Notes under the pieces: model-generated | The model's input: only the letters and a program-made list of their open reading frames with translations | Databases searched by the model: none | What the model was told of the DNA's origin: nothing | In this document: positions 53,404 through 63,980 of the stretch, one piece after another | Numbering within the stretch: the stretch's first letter is position 1 | Layout: each line of letters begins with the position of its first letter | Made by a program: the position numbers and the translations under genes | Origin: Gottschalkia purinilytica | Lineage (GTDB): Bacteria; Bacillota; Clostridia; Tissierellales; Gottschalkiaceae | DNA: 64,000 bases | Assembly (NCBI RefSeq): GCF_001190785.1 | Contig: NZ_LGSS01000011.1 | Coordinates: 61,822-125,821, forward strand | Direction: 5' to 3'

Positions 53404-53668
53404 TAAAATATATTAAAGCTATGAGAGGACGAGTAAATTAGAAGTAGTCTAAAGAGAGGGGATGTCGTGGCTGTAAGCACCCTAGATTTACCTAATTGAA
53501 AACTACCCTTGAGTTGTATCTGAAATCCTATATGGAGTAAAGATGTCCGTTGATTACGTTATAATCATTAGAGTGAAGTTTAATTAAAAAACTTTTAATT
53601 AGGGTGGAACCGTGTGAGCAATCAACTCTCGCCCCTAGAAAAAATTCTAGGTGTGAGAGTTTTTTTAT
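53404..53668 (+). promoter_or_regulatory. T-box riboswitch of thrS
   Basis: The leader has stem I elements (AGAGAGGGGATG...), the T-box core AGGGTGGAACCGTG at 53601-53614 and an intrinsic terminator: AACTCTCGCCCCTAGAA (53624-53640) with TTCTAGGTGTGAGAGTT (53645-53661), then a T tract. The specifier is probably one of the adjacent Thr codons ACT (53502-53504) or ACC (53505-53507). Uncharged tRNA-Thr would stabilise the antiterminator and allow thrS transcription. Confidence 0.93.
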
Positions 53669-53708
53669 TGTATAAAGTCTAAAATTAAATAAGGAGGATG
53701 AAGTTCAT

Positions 53709-55619
53709 ATGTCTAAGATAAGCATTAAATTACCTGACGGATCAGTAAGAGAGTATGATAAAGGAACAAAAGTTATAGATATAGCAAAAGATATAAGTGA
53801 AGGATTAGCAAGAGTTGTTGTAGGAGCTAAAGTTAATGGAGAATTATCAGAACTGAACAAAGAAATAACAGAGGATTCTAATTTAGAATTACTAAAATTT
53901 GATGATGAAGATGGGAAAGAAATATTCAGACATACAAGTGCTCATATGCTTGCACAAGCAGTAAAAAGACATTTCCCAGATGCTAAGCTTGCTATAGGAC
54001 CTTCGATAAAAGATGGGTTTTACTATGATATAGATACAGAACACAGATTTACTCCAGAAGATTTAGAACTACTAGAAAAAGAAATGAAAAAGATAGCTAA
54101 AGAAGACTTGAAAATAGAAAGATTTGCACTATCTAGAGAAGAAGCTTTAAAATCTTTAAAAGAGCAGAAAGAAGAATACAAAGTAGAATTAGTAGAAGAT
54201 TTACCTGAAGGATCAGAAATATCTTTCTATAAGCAAGGAGAGTTTACAGATCTTTGTAGAGGACCACACTTACCAAGTACTAAAAAAGTAAAAGCTGTTA
54301 AATTAACAAGTATCGCAGGAGCATATTGGAGAGGTGACGAAAAAAGACCAATGCTTCAAAGAATATATGGTACTTCTTTTGAAAAGCAAAAAGATTTAGA
54401 TGCATATCTTGAAATGCTAGAAGAAGCTAAGAAAAGAGATCATAGAAAGCTAGGTAAAGAATTAGGCTTATTTACTATGCATAACGAAGGGCCAGGATTT
54501 CCATTTTTCCATCCAAAAGGAATGGTTCTTTGGAATACAATACAACAATTCTGGAGAGAAGAACATTTAAAAAGAGGATATGGAGAAATAAAAACTCCTA
54601 TAATGTTAAATCAACAATTGTGGCATCAATCAGGGCACTGGGAACACTATAAAGAAAATATGTATACTACAAAAATAGATGAACTAGATTATGCTGTGAA
54701 GCCTATGAACTGTCCTGGAGCTATGCTTATATACAAGTCAGAAATGTACAGTTATAGAGATTTACCACTTAGATGGGCTGAGCTTGGTCAGGTGCATAGA
54801 CATGAATTAGCTGGCGCATTACATGGTCTTATGAGAGTAAGAACTTTTACTCAAGATGATGCACATATATTTATGCTACCAGAACAAGTTAAAGAAGAAT
54901 TGATAAAAGTAATAGATTTAGCTGACCACGTATATAAAGTATTTGGATTCAAATACCATGTGGAACTTTCTACAAGGCCAGAAAGCTACATGGGAACATT
55001 AGAACAATGGGATAAAGCAACAAATAACTTAAGGGAAGCATTAGAAGAAAAAGGATTAAATTATATTATAAATGAGGGAGATGGAGCATTTTACGGACCT
55101 AAGATAGATTTCCATCTAGAAGATAGTTTAGGACGTACATGGCAATGTGCTACTATCCAATTAGACTTCCAAATGCCTGAAAGATTTGATTTAACATATA
55201 CTGGTCAAGATAGTGAAAAACATAGACCAGTTATGATTCACAGAACTATTTTAGGAAGTATGGAAAGATTTATAGGTATTCTTATAGAACACTTTGCAGG
55301 TAAATTCCCAGTTTGGTTATCACCTGTTCAAGTTAGTGTATTACCAATATCAGATAAATATAATGATTATGCATATGAAGTTAAAAAGAAATTAGAAAAT
55401 CAAGGTGTAAGAGTAGAAATAGATTCAAGATCAGAAAAAATAGGATATAAAATAAGAGAAGCTCAAATGGCTAAAACTCCATATATGCTAATAGTTGGAG
55501 AAAAAGAAGTTGAAAATGGAGAAGTATCTGTAAGGGATAGAGAAGAAGGAGATATTGGCTCTATAAAAGTTGAAGACTTCGTTTCAAGAATTGTAAAAGA
55601 GATAGAAGAAAAGAAATAA
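53709..55619 (+). CDS. thrS: Threonyl-tRNA synthetase
   Basis: A 636-residue class II synthetase: N-terminal TGS domain (1-62, IKLPDGSVREYDKGT), editing domain with HTSAHMLAQAVKRHFP, catalytic core with motif 2 (RWAELGQVHRHELAGALHGL) and motif 3 (GSMERFIGILIEHFAG), zinc ligand Cys in KPMNCPGA, and a C-terminal anticodon-binding domain (LSPVQVSVLPISDKYNDYA). Length is normal for ThrS. ATG at 53709 after AAGGAGGATG; under T-box control. Confidence 0.98.
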   Translation: MSKISIKLPDGSVREYDKGTKVIDIAKDISEGLARVVVGAKVNGELSELNKEITEDSNLELLKFDDEDGKEIFRHTSAHMLAQAVKRHFPDAKLAIGPSIKDGFYYDIDTEHRFTPEDLELLEKEMKKIAKEDLKIERFALSREEALKSLKEQKEEYKVELVEDLPEGSEISFYKQGEFTDLCRGPHLPSTKKVKAVKLTSIAGAYWRGDEKRPMLQRIYGTSFEKQKDLDAYLEMLEEAKKRDHRKLGKELGLFTMHNEGPGFPFFHPKGMVLWNTIQQFWREEHLKRGYGEIKTPIMLNQQLWHQSGHWEHYKENMYTTKIDELDYAVKPMNCPGAMLIYKSEMYSYRDLPLRWAELGQVHRHELAGALHGLMRVRTFTQDDAHIFMLPEQVKEELIKVIDLADHVYKVFGFKYHVELSTRPESYMGTLEQWDKATNNLREALEEKGLNYIINEGDGAFYGPKIDFHLEDSLGRTWQCATIQLDFQMPERFDLTYTGQDSEKHRPVMIHRTILGSMERFIGILIEHFAGKFPVWLSPVQVSVLPISDKYNDYAYEVKKKLENQGVRVEIDSRSEKIGYKIREAQMAKTPYMLIVGEKEVENGEVSVRDREEGDIGSIKVEDFVSRIVKEIEEKK

Positions 55620-55633
55620 AATATTAAATAAAA

Positions 55634-55680
55634 AATGCCAAAACTATTCTAAGTTAAAAAGATGGTTTTGGCATTAATTT
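55634..55680 (+). terminator. Terminator of thrS
   Basis: AATGCCAAAAC (55634-55644) pairs with GTTTTGGCATT (55665-55675), followed by AATTTT. Confidence 0.78.
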
Positions 55681-55856
55681 TGGGTATATTTAAACTTATA
55701 GTAAGTGAAAATAAGAAATTATTTTTTATTATTAATTTAAGATACTTGAAATTATATTTAATAAGCATTAAAAGTGGGAATAACTACTATAATGATTGAA
55801 TCTTTATATAGCATAATAAAAGAATAGATAAATCTAACTTGAAGAAGGAGCTTAAA

Positions 55857-56606
55857 ATGTCAAAAAATATTTCAGTTAAATTTAATGTTCAATTACAAGA
55901 GTCAAAATTTATAGAAAGAACAAATAGATTTATATTAAAATGTGAGATTAATTCTAAATCTTTAGATAATGGGATGGATCACAATATAGTTGAAGCTCAC
56001 TTAGGAGATACAGGAAGGCTAAAAGAAATACTTATACCTGGATGTAAAGTATGGTTAAAACCAGCAGATAATCCTAATAGAAAAACAAAATGGACAGCAG
56101 TATTATGTAAAACTTCAGATAACGGATCTTTAATATCTCTTGTATCTACTCTACCAACTAAACTTATTAACAAAGCACTTAGAGAAAATGCATTAGAAGA
56201 ATTCGAAGGTTGGAAATTTTTGAAGAGTGAATATAAAATGGGAAACTCTAGATTTGATTTTTTATTAGAAAACAATCAAGGAAAAAAGATGCTACTTGAA
56301 GTTAAAAGTGTTACTCATATTGTAAAAGATGGTTTAGGTTTATTTCCAGATGCAGTTACAGCTAGAGGAGCTAGACATGTTAGAGAATTAAGAGAGATTG
56401 CAAAAGAAAATGAAGATATAGAGACAGCTATTTTGTTCGTAGCTCAAAGGGAAGATGTAGAAGTCATAAAAGCTAATCGTGATATAGATCCTAACTTTGC
56501 AGATGAAATTGAAAAAGCAAAGAAAGATGGAGTAAAGATATTTGGACGTAAATGTCATATTGATTTAGAAAAGATAGTTTTGGGAGATAGGGTTGTAGTA
56601 AAATAA
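55857..56606 (+). CDS. sfsA: SfsA family DNA/RNA nuclease
   Basis: The ATG at 55857 follows AAGGAG; an in-frame TTG at 55839 lies before that site. The 249-residue protein has an N-terminal OB-like part (VEAHLGDTGRLKEILIPGC) and a nuclease-like core with SRFDFLLE, LLEVKSVTHIVKDGLGLFPD (the D...ExK pattern) and ARGARHVRELREI. SfsA proteins were named for a sugar-fermentation phenotype and are now viewed as PD-(D/E)xK-type nucleases. Single gene after thrS. Confidence 0.93.
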   Translation: MSKNISVKFNVQLQESKFIERTNRFILKCEINSKSLDNGMDHNIVEAHLGDTGRLKEILIPGCKVWLKPADNPNRKTKWTAVLCKTSDNGSLISLVSTLPTKLINKALRENALEEFEGWKFLKSEYKMGNSRFDFLLENNQGKKMLLEVKSVTHIVKDGLGLFPDAVTARGARHVRELREIAKENEDIETAILFVAQREDVEVIKANRDIDPNFADEIEKAKKDGVKIFGRKCHIDLEKIVLGDRVVVK

Positions 56607-56680
56607 AAACAAGAAAAATAGATAGTAATTTTTAAAATTATAATAAAATGTATTTTAACAATTATCTTAATAAATTATGG

Positions 56681-56686
56681 TATAAT
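56681..56686 (+). promoter_or_regulatory. Extended -10 promoter upstream of rsmE
   Basis: TATGGTATAAT (TATAAT at 56681-56686) has the TGn extension that makes a poor -35 tolerable. Predicted start is near 56693, 74 nt before the rsmE ATG. Confidence 0.5.
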
Positions 56687-56766
56687 TATTGAATTAGTTA
56701 TGAGAATAAAATTTTAAAAATGAGTTACAGTGTAAAAAGATAGGTTACCAGAAAGGAACATACTAG

Positions 56767-57474
56767 ATGAATCTAATTATACTATTTGAAAGTGACTACA
56801 TTGAAGAGAGGAAAGTTAGGCTTACAGGAAGAAGATTTGAACATATAATATCAGTGCATAGAGCCAGTATAGGTGACAGATTACGTGTAGGAATGCTAAA
56901 TGGTAAAATAGGTGAAGGATATATTACACAATTGAATGATAATTTCTTAGAAATGGAAATATCTCTTACAGATAATCCTCCTTCTCCATCTAATGTACAA
57001 TTAATTCTAGCAATGCCTAGACCAAAAGCTTTAAAGAGAATTATTCAAGATGTTACTACTATGGGAATAAAAAAAATATATATAATAAAAACTTGGAGAG
57101 TAGAGAAGAGTTTTTGGAGCAGTCCTGTGTTAGAAGAAGATAATTTATTTGAGCATATGATATTAGGACTAGAACAGGGTAAAGACACTATTTTGCCTGA
57201 AATCAGGATTGTAAAGCTTTTTAAACCATTTGTGGAAGATGAAATTCCTGTTATAATTAAAAATACTAGAGCTATAGTGGGACATCCTATGTCTAAGAAA
57301 GAATGTCCTAGAGATATAGAAGAGCCAGTAACACTGGCTATTGGACCAGAGGGTGGCTTCATACCTTATGAAATAGAATTACTTGAAAAGCAAGGATTTG
57401 AATCTGTAAGCTTAGGAAATAGAATACTACGTGTGGAAACGGCTATACCTTTCATATTGGGAAGATTTTCATAA
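56767..57474 (+). CDS. rsmE: 16S rRNA (uracil1498-N3)-methyltransferase RsmE
   Basis: A 235-residue SPOUT-class methyltransferase with N-terminal PUA-like part (GRRFEHIISVHRASIGDRLR) and the knotted AdoMet site: LAMPRPKALKRIIQDVTTMG, LAIGPEGGFIPYEIELLEKQ and SLGNRILRVETAIPF. It methylates U1498 in 16S rRNA. The region between (residues 110-150) is slightly diverged from the usual KCQRSQWK-type motif (KTWRVEKSFWSS), worth noting but not unprecedented for this broad family. ATG at 56767 behind AAAGGAAC. Confidence 0.9.
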   Translation: MNLIILFESDYIEERKVRLTGRRFEHIISVHRASIGDRLRVGMLNGKIGEGYITQLNDNFLEMEISLTDNPPSPSNVQLILAMPRPKALKRIIQDVTTMGIKKIYIIKTWRVEKSFWSSPVLEEDNLFEHMILGLEQGKDTILPEIRIVKLFKPFVEDEIPVIIKNTRAIVGHPMSKKECPRDIEEPVTLAIGPEGGFIPYEIELLEKQGFESVSLGNRILRVETAIPFILGRFS

Positions 57475-57483
57475 AATGCTTAC

Positions 57484-57526
57484 AAAAGGCCATAAATTCT
57501 GTATAAGAATTTGTGGTCTTTTTAAG
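57484..57526 (+). terminator. Terminator of rsmE
   Basis: AAAAGGCCATAAATTCT (57484-57500) pairs with AGAATTTGTGGTCTTTT (57506-57522) with G-U pairs, then T's. Confidence 0.82.
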
Positions 57527-57598
57527 ACTATAGGAGTATATTATAACTTATAGTGATATATCTATTGTTAAATTGGGTAGTATTATGGAGGCGAAAAT

Positions 57599-60500
57599 AT
57601 GAGTAAAATATTAAATATTGGCCTTGATATAGGATCAACTACAGTAAAGATGGTTGTACTAGACAGATTAAATAATATCAAGCACAAAAAATATTTAAGA
57701 CATTTTTCAGATGTAAAGAATACAGTTGCTTCTATGTTAAAAGAAGCAAGGGAAATGCTACAAGATAAGATTGTAACTATGATGGTTACAGGATCGGGTG
57801 GTTTAGATATTTCAAAGAAGCTAGGAGTTCCTTTTATACAAGAGGTTATAGCATGTACAGAAACAATTGAAAAGTTTATTCCAATGACAGATGTAGCTAT
57901 AGAACTTGGAGGAGAAGACGCTAAGATAACTTATTTAGGAGAATCTATAGAACAGAGAATGAATGGAACTTGTGCTGGGGGAACAGGTGCTTTTATAGAT
58001 CAAATGGCAGCTCTTTTACAAACAGATGCACAAGGATTAAACGAGCTTGCAAAAGGATATAAAACCATATATCCAATAGCTTCAAGATGTGGGGTTTTTG
58101 CAAAGACAGATGTCCAACCTTTGTTGAATGAAGGTGCATCTAAAGAAGATATATCTGTATCTGTACTTCAAGCAGTAGTGAATCAGACTATAGGAGGATT
58201 AGCTCAAGGTAAGCCTATAAGAGGAAAAATAGCTTTCTTAGGAGGACCTTTATATTTTTTATCTGAGCTTAGAAACAGATTCATAGAAACATTAGAAATA
58301 AAAGAAGAAGACATAATTATTCCTGAGGATTCACAATATTTTGTATCTATAGGAGCAGCAATTTCTTCTAAGAAAGAAGAGACAATACTATTTAATGATA
58401 TATATAAAAATTTAGAACTAATGCAAAATCTAGGAAGCGAATCTCTAAAGGATATAGAACCTCTTGTTTCAAGTGAGGAAGAGTATGTACAATTTAAAGA
58501 GAGACACAGTAAAAATAAAGTAAAAAGAGTAGCTCTAGAAACTTATGAAGGAAATGCTTACTTAGGAATAGATGCAGGTTCGACAACTACTAAGGTAGCA
58601 TTGGTAGATGAGAATGGGAGTCTTTTATATTCATATTATGGTAGTAACATGGGAAGTCCAATAAAATCTACAATTACAGCTCTTAAGGACTTATACAGTA
58701 AAATTAATAGCAATATTAAAATAGTTAATTCAGTTGTAACCGGATATGGAGAGCAACTCTTAAAATCTGCATTGAAGATAGATATTGGAGAGATAGAAAC
58801 GGTTGCACATTACAAAGCTGCACAGTTTTTCTTGCCAGATGTAGACTTTATACTTGATATTGGTGGACAAGATATGAAAAGTCTAAAAATAAAGAATGGA
58901 GCTATAGATTCTATAATGTTAAATGAGGCATGCTCTTCAGGATGTGGTTCATTTATAGAAACTTTTGCTAATTCTTTAAATATGAATATAGAAGAATTTT
59001 CTAAAGCAGGACTTAAATCTAAAAGACCAGTAGATTTAGGTACACGTTGTACTGTATTTATGAATTCAAAGGTAAAACAAGCTCAAAAAGAAGGAGCTGA
59101 TGTGAGTGATATATCAGCAGGAATTTCTTTTTCAGTAATAAAGAATGCATTATATAAAGTTATTAGAATAAGAAATATAGATGAGTTAGGAAAAAATATA
59201 GTAGTGCAAGGTGGAACATTTTATAATGATGCTGTTCTTAGAGCTTTAGAGAAAACTATAGGTAGAGAAGTAGTTAGACCAGATATTTCAGGAATAATGG
59301 GTGCTTTCGGTTCTGCTCTAATAGCTAAAGAAAGATATAAAGATGGTTATGAAACTCAATTAGTAAAGAGTAACGAACTTGACAACTTTGAAGTAGAAAC
59401 TTCTATGGAAAGATGTAAGCTGTGTGGAAATAACTGCCTACTAACTATAAATAAATTTTCAGGTGACAGAAAATTTGTATCAGGAAATAGATGTGAAAGA
59501 GGATTAGGAATAGAAAAGACTCAAAATGATATTCCAAACTTATATGATTATAAATATAAAAGACTTTTTAAATATAAGCCTTTATCATTAGAAGAATCTA
59601 AAAGAGGAATCATAGGAATACCTAGAGTTCTTAATATGTATGAAGACTATCCATTTTGGTATACATTTTTTACAGAACTTGGATATAGAGTGGTGATTTC
59701 TGGTAGATCATCTAAAAAACTATATGAACTAGGAATAGAAACTATACATTCAGATTCAATGTGTTATCCTGGAAAGCTTGTTAATGGACATATCATGGAT
59801 TTAATAAAAAAAGGAGTTAATAAAATATTTTATCCTAGTATTCCATTTAATATAAAGGAAGATAAGAATTCAGACAATCATTATAATTGTCCTATAGTAA
59901 TATCATGTCCTGAAGCTATAAACGCAAATATAGATGAGATATATTCAGGAGAAGTTAAATTCTATCATCCTTTTTTACCAATAGATGATCCTAAAAGAAT
60001 GGTAAAAAGATTATATGAAGAGCTATCAGAAGAAGACTTAAGACTAGAAGAAATTTCAAGAGCTTTAGATAAAGCTTATAAAGAATTAGAAGATTATAAG
60101 GAAGATGTAAGGAAAAAAGGAGAAGAAGCTCTTGATTATATAAATAAAAATAATATAAAAGGAATAGTATTATCAGGAAGACCTTATCATATAGATCCAG
60201 AAATAAATAATGGTATTCCCGAGCTTATAAAGTCATATGGATTTGTAGTTTTATCAGAAGATGCTATAAGTCATTTAGAAAATCCAGAAAGACCTCTTAG
60301 AGTTGTAGATCAGTGGATGTATCATTCAAGACTATACTCAGCAGCAACATATGTTGCAAAACATAAAAACTTAGAACTTGTACAACTTAATTCTTTTGGA
60401 TGTGGATTAGATGCAGTAACAACAGACCAAGTACAAGAGATATTAGAAAGTTATGGAAAAATATATACAGTTATAAAAATAGACGAAATAAGTAATTTAG

Positions 60501-61873
60501 GAGCAGTTAGAATTAGGATACGCTCATTAATAGCTACTATAGAAGAACGAGATAATAAAGGATTTGAGCCTAAAAAATTGTATGAACCTGATAAAAAGAT
60601 TCTATTTACTAAGGAAATGAAGAAGACACATACTATATTATCACCACAAATGTCTCCTATACATTTTCAGTTTCTAAAAACAGGATTTAAAAAAGCAGGA
60701 TATAATATAGAGATTCTTCCATCGGTAGATAAAGAAGCTATAGATGAAGGTTTAAAATATGTACACAATGATGCATGTTATCCTTCAATAATAACTATAG
60801 GACAGATAATGAAAGCTTTAAATTCTGGAAAATATGATTTAGATAATACTTCTGTTATAATATCTCAAACAGGAGGAGGATGTCGTGCTACTAATTATAT
60901 AGCTTTCTTAAGAAAATCATTAAAAGATGCAAATATGGGGCATGTTCCAGTTATATCACTTAATGCAGTTGGACTAGAAAAAAATCCTGGGTTTAAAATA
61001 ACTATACCTATGTTAAATAATTTAATGATGGGACTAGTATATGGCGACTTACTAATGAGAGTACTTTATAGAGTAAGACCTTATGAAAAAGTGAGAGGTT
61101 CAGCAAATAAGCTTTATGATTACTGGGTTAAAAAATGTAAAGAATCCTTAGAACATGGAAGTAGAAGAGATTTTAAAGAAAATATATATAATATAGTAAA
61201 AGATTTTGATAACTTAGAAATAGATGAAACTATAATAAAGCCTAAAATTGGTATAGTAGGTGAAATACTGGTGAAGTATCATCCTGTAGCTAATAATAAT
61301 ATAGTAGATCTTTTAGAGAAAGAAGGAGCAGAGGTAGTAGTTCCTGACCTAACTGACTTTTTACTATATAGTGCATTTGATAATAAGACAAAATATAAGG
61401 AATTATCAGGTAGTTATAAGAGTAACTTAGCTGGAGGATTAGCAATAACAGCTATAGAACATTACAGAAAAGATATGAAAAAGGCATTAACAGAAAGTAA
61501 TAGATTTGAAGCACCTGTATCCATAGAAGAACTTGCAGAAAAAGCAAGTAAGCATTTATCACTATGTCATCAAACTGGAGAAGGATGGTTTTTAATTGGT
61601 GAGATGGTTGAATTATTACAAACAGGAGTAAATAATATTGCATGTTTACAACCTTTTGCATGTTTACCTAACCATATAGTTGGAAAAGGAATGATAAAAG
61701 AACTCAAAAGACATTATCCTCTTTCAAATATTTCTCCTATCGATTATGATGCTAGTGCAAGTGAGGTAAATCAAATAAATCGTATAAAACTTATGCTTTC
61801 TATAGCATTTAAAAATTTAGAAAAAGAATCAATGGAACAAAAATCAAAAGAAGAAGTTGCATTGAATCATTAA
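57599..61873 (+). CDS. 2-hydroxyacyl-CoA dehydratase activase-like fusion protein
   Basis: A 1,424-residue cytoplasmic protein. Domain 1 (1-290) and domain 2 (319-590) are both BadF/BadG/HgdC-type ASKHA ATPases: [15 protein letters not shown] with [13 protein letters not shown] (Cys125) and SRCGVF (Cys164), then [15 protein letters not shown] with [13 protein letters not shown] and [13 protein letters not shown]. Each pair of Cys can bind half of a bridging [4Fe-4S] cluster. A Cys-rich linker ([10 protein letters not shown]) precedes a DUF2229 domain (from about 674), and the last 400 residues resemble the dehydratase subunit (HgdB-like), with [18 protein letters not shown] and NDACYPS. Such fusions are common in Clostridia. 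The substrate is unknown, and no CoA-transferase or dehydratase genes adjoin. Confidence 0.92.
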   Translation: MSKILNIGLDIGSTTVKMVVLDRLNNIKHKKYLRHFSDVKNTVASMLKEAREMLQDKIVTMMVTGSGGLDISKKLGVPFIQEVIACTETIEKFIPMTDVAIELGGEDAKITYLGESIEQRMNGTCAGGTGAFIDQMAALLQTDAQGLNELAKGYKTIYPIASRCGVFAKTDVQPLLNEGASKEDISVSVLQAVVNQTIGGLAQGKPIRGKIAFLGGPLYFLSELRNRFIETLEIKEEDIIIPEDSQYFVSIGAAISSKKEETILFNDIYKNLELMQNLGSESLKDIEPLVSSEEEYVQFKERHSKNKVKRVALETYEGNAYLGIDAGSTTTKVALVDENGSLLYSYYGSNMGSPIKSTITALKDLYSKINSNIKIVNSVVTGYGEQLLKSALKIDIGEIETVAHYKAAQFFLPDVDFILDIGGQDMKSLKIKNGAIDSIMLNEACSSGCGSFIETFANSLNMNIEEFSKAGLKSKRPVDLGTRCTVFMNSKVKQAQKEGADVSDISAGISFSVIKNALYKVIRIRNIDELGKNIVVQGGTFYNDAVLRALEKTIGREVVRPDISGIMGAFGSALIAKERYKDGYETQLVKSNELDNFEVETSMERCKLCGNNCLLTINKFSGDRKFVSGNRCERGLGIEKTQNDIPNLYDYKYKRLFKYKPLSLEESKRGIIGIPRVLNMYEDYPFWYTFFTELGYRVVISGRSSKKLYELGIETIHSDSMCYPGKLVNGHIMDLIKKGVNKIFYPSIPFNIKEDKNSDNHYNCPIVISCPEAINANIDEIYSGEVKFYHPFLPIDDPKRMVKRLYEELSEEDLRLEEISRALDKAYKELEDYKEDVRKKGEEALDYINKNNIKGIVLSGRPYHIDPEINNGIPELIKSYGFVVLSEDAISHLENPERPLRVVDQWMYHSRLYSAATYVAKHKNLELVQLNSFGCGLDAVTTDQVQEILESYGKIYTVIKIDEISNLGAVRIRIRSLIATIEERDNKGFEPKKLYEPDKKILFTKEMKKTHTILSPQMSPIHFQFLKTGFKKAGYNIEILPSVDKEAIDEGLKYVHNDACYPSIITIGQIMKALNSGKYDLDNTSVIISQTGGGCRATNYIAFLRKSLKDANMGHVPVISLNAVGLEKNPGFKITIPMLNNLMMGLVYGDLLMRVLYRVRPYEKVRGSANKLYDYWVKKCKESLEHGSRRDFKENIYNIVKDFDNLEIDETIIKPKIGIVGEILVKYHPVANNNIVDLLEKEGAEVVVPDLTDFLLYSAFDNKTKYKELSGSYKSNLAGGLAITAIEHYRKDMKKALTESNRFEAPVSIEELAEKASKHLSLCHQTGEGWFLIGEMVELLQTGVNNIACLQPFACLPNHIVGKGMIKELKRHYPLSNISPIDYDASASEVNQINRIKLMLSIAFKNLEKESMEQKSKEEVALNH

Positions 61874-61883
61874 TAGTTAATAA

Positions 61884-61908
61884 GAGCCCTAGTTATCTAG
61901 GGCTTTTA
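61884..61908 (+). terminator. Terminator of the activase fusion gene
   Basis: AGCCCTAG (61884-61891), TTAT loop, CTAGGGCT (61896-61903), then TTT. It lies 10 bp after the stop codon. Confidence 0.9.
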
Positions 61909-61942
61909 TACTTATCTATTAGTATATTAAATTAATATTTAA

Positions 61943-62041
61943 CTATAAGAAAATGAGTAAAATTAATAGAACTAATGATACGGATACTACTCCTAAAAGT
62001 ACGTATAAAGTTTTTTTAGTTAGTATAATAATTCTAGACAT
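61943..62041 (-). CDS. Tiny single-span membrane protein, 32 residues
   Basis: On the minus strand an ATG at 62041 follows AGGGGTGA with 5-nt spacing. The peptide begins MSRIIILTKKTLY, has a Lys pair before one long membrane helix (VLLGVVSVSLVLLILLIFL) and ends at the membrane, so the N-terminus is probably cytosolic. It is the only supported gene in the 360-bp gap between the activase fusion and DegV; the remainder of that gap is AT-rich and featureless. Function unknown. Confidence 0.55.
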   Translation of the reverse strand: MSRIIILTKKTLYVLLGVVSVSLVLLILLIFL

Positions 62042-62233
62042 TTTATCACCCCTTATATTATTTTCTTACTAGGGTATAGAAGTCTATATTATAAACTATT
62101 TTTAGGAATATAAATATATTCCTAAAATATTATGAAAATTATATTTGTACAGTTATAAATTCTATAAAGATTTACATACATTTAGTTATATAATATAATA
62201 AGACTAAAATAGATACGGGAGGATCGGAAAGGA

Positions 62234-63097
62234 ATGAGTATAAGGATATTAACAGACAGTAACTGTGATTTACCTTCTGACATTATACACGATTATGATA
62301 TAGATGTATTACCTATATTGATTTGTTTAGGAGACAAAGAATATGAAGACGGAATAACAATAGACTCCTATGAAGTATATAAAAATATGAAACAAGGATC
62401 AGTTTACAAAACAGCTCAAATACCACCAAATGAGTTTAAAAAGAAGTTTAGGCAATGTGCTGATAATAAAGAAACTTGCATATATATAGCATTTTCTTCA
62501 GGATTATCAGGAACTTACCAATCTTCCATTTTAGCTAAAAATGAAATACAAGAAGAGTATCCAGATCTTGATGTAACGGTCATAGATACAAAATGTGCAT
62601 GTATGGGTCAAGGACTCGTTGTTTTAAAGGCAGCGAAGATGGCAAAGGAAGGAAGAAGTAAAGAGGAAATATTAGAAGCAGTAAAATTTTATTCAGAACA
62701 TATGGAACATATAGTTACTGTAGAAGATTTAGAATATTTATATAGAGGTGGAAGAGTTAGTCGTACATCAGCTTTTATAGGAGGACTACTTAATGTGAAG
62801 CCTATAATAGATGTTCGAGATGGAAAATTAGTACCTTTTGAAAAATTAAGGGGAAGAAACAAAGTAATAAAAAGAATAATGGATATAGTTGATGAGAGAG
62901 GAAAATCATTAGAAAAACAAACTATTGCCATAGCACATGCTGATGATTTAGAAACTGCTATAAAAATAAAAGAAATGATAGAAGAAAGATTTAAATGTAG
63001 AGATATATTAATAACTGTTATGGGATGTGCAATTGGATCTCACGTAGGGCCTGGTACGGTAGCAGTATTCTTTTTAAACGAAGAGTCTCCTATTTAA
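62234..63097 (+). CDS. DegV family fatty-acid-binding protein
   Basis: A 287-residue DegV protein: N-terminal ILTDSNCDLPSDI, IDSYEVYKNMK, TAQIPPNEFKKKF, the lipid-contact segment IAFSSGLSGTYQSS and C-terminal HVGPGTVAVFFL. DegV-type (FakB) proteins hold a fatty acid for phosphorylation by a FakA kinase, which is not present here. The ATG at 62234 follows GAAAGGA. A TetR gene follows after 112 bp, on the same strand; joint control is possible but unproven. Confidence 0.93.
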   Translation: MSIRILTDSNCDLPSDIIHDYDIDVLPILICLGDKEYEDGITIDSYEVYKNMKQGSVYKTAQIPPNEFKKKFRQCADNKETCIYIAFSSGLSGTYQSSILAKNEIQEEYPDLDVTVIDTKCACMGQGLVVLKAAKMAKEGRSKEEILEAVKFYSEHMEHIVTVEDLEYLYRGGRVSRTSAFIGGLLNVKPIIDVRDGKLVPFEKLRGRNKVIKRIMDIVDERGKSLEKQTIAIAHADDLETAIKIKEMIEERFKCRDILITVMGCAIGSHVGPGTVAVFFLNEESPI

Positions 63098-63209
63098 TTT
63101 TAAAACGACTAAAAATTATTAACAAATAGCACATGTTTACTATAAAATATGGTGAATGCAGTGCTATTTTATATATAGATGAGGCAATATCAAAAAAAGG
63201 GGGACTATT

Positions 63210-63854
63210 ATGCCAAAAAGTACTTTTTTTAACTTACCAGAAGATAAGAAAGAAAGAATACTTGGGGCTACCATAGATGAATTTGCTGAAAATTCATATC
63301 AAAATGCAAGTATAAATAAAATAGTTAAAAAATCAGATATAGCTAAAGGTAGCTTTTATCAGTATTTTGAGAACAAAAAAGATTTATTTAAATATGTATT
63401 AGAAATATGTGAGGAAAGAAAAATATCTTATGTAGAAAAGGCTATTGAGGATATAGAGTATTTAGATTATTTTGAAATTATAAGAAGAATATATATAGCT
63501 TTTATGGAATTCTCTATAGAAAATCCAAAATTGTCATTTATAATAAATGAATTATTAAAAAGTAATGATACTGAACTTAAAAACGAGGTATTAGAAGACG
63601 TATTGTCCAAGAGTAACAGTATCTTTAATAAAGTCTTAGAAAGAGGACTTCAGAATGGAAATATTAATCCTAATCTAAACATAGAACTATTAGGAAACTT
63701 GATGAGTCATATGGGAGTATTTGTTAGGGAATATGTGCATAAAGATTCACTACGAGATTATAGTGGCTTAGTAGATGAAGTTGTAAATATATTAGAAAAT
63801 GGAATAAAATTCAGGAAAAGAAGTAATAGAAGTATAGAAGATAGATTTTATTAA
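63210..63854 (+). CDS. TetR/AcrR family transcriptional regulator
   Basis: A 214-residue regulator. The N-terminal helix-turn-helix (DKKERILGATIDEFAENSYQ, INKIVKKSDIAKGSFYQYFE, NKKDLFKYVLEICEE) is typical of TetR, with GSFYQYFENKKDL the usual recognition-helix end. The C-terminal half is helical and would bind an unknown ligand. ATG at 63210 behind AAAGGGGG. Its targets may be the upstream DegV gene or genes beyond the window end, where a strong promoter begins directly after this gene. Confidence 0.93.
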   Translation: MPKSTFFNLPEDKKERILGATIDEFAENSYQNASINKIVKKSDIAKGSFYQYFENKKDLFKYVLEICEERKISYVEKAIEDIEYLDYFEIIRRIYIAFMEFSIENPKLSFIINELLKSNDTELKNEVLEDVLSKSNSIFNKVLERGLQNGNINPNLNIELLGNLMSHMGVFVREYVHKDSLRDYSGLVDEVVNILENGIKFRKRSNRSIEDRFY

Positions 63855-63861
63855 AATATAA

Positions 63862-63890
63862 TTGACATACATAAAATTTAATGATATTAT
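63862..63890 (+). promoter_or_regulatory. Strong sigma-A promoter reading out of the window
   Basis: TTGACA (63862-63867), exactly 17 bp, TATTAT (63885-63890), 8 bp after the TetR gene stop. It drives whatever lies beyond 64000, or the hairpin element at the edge. Confidence 0.75.
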
Positions 63891-63957
63891 GTCTAGAATT
63901 ATATATTTAAAGCTCGATAACTTTAAACAGTTGTCTGAGATTTTTTTGTATGTAGAA

Positions 63958-63980
63958 AACCACCTGCTATGCAGGTGGTT
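63958..63980 (+). repeat. 10-bp hairpin, possible IS200/IS605 end
   Basis: AACCACCTGC (63958-63967), TAT, GCAGGTGGTT (63971-63980) is a perfect inverted repeat without a following T tract. Its GC content is well above the surroundings. Subterminal palindromes of this kind precede tnpA in IS200/IS605 elements of Clostridia, and the final bases end in ATG at 63998-64000, which could be a transposase start. The element body is outside the window, so the call is tentative. Confidence 0.45.
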
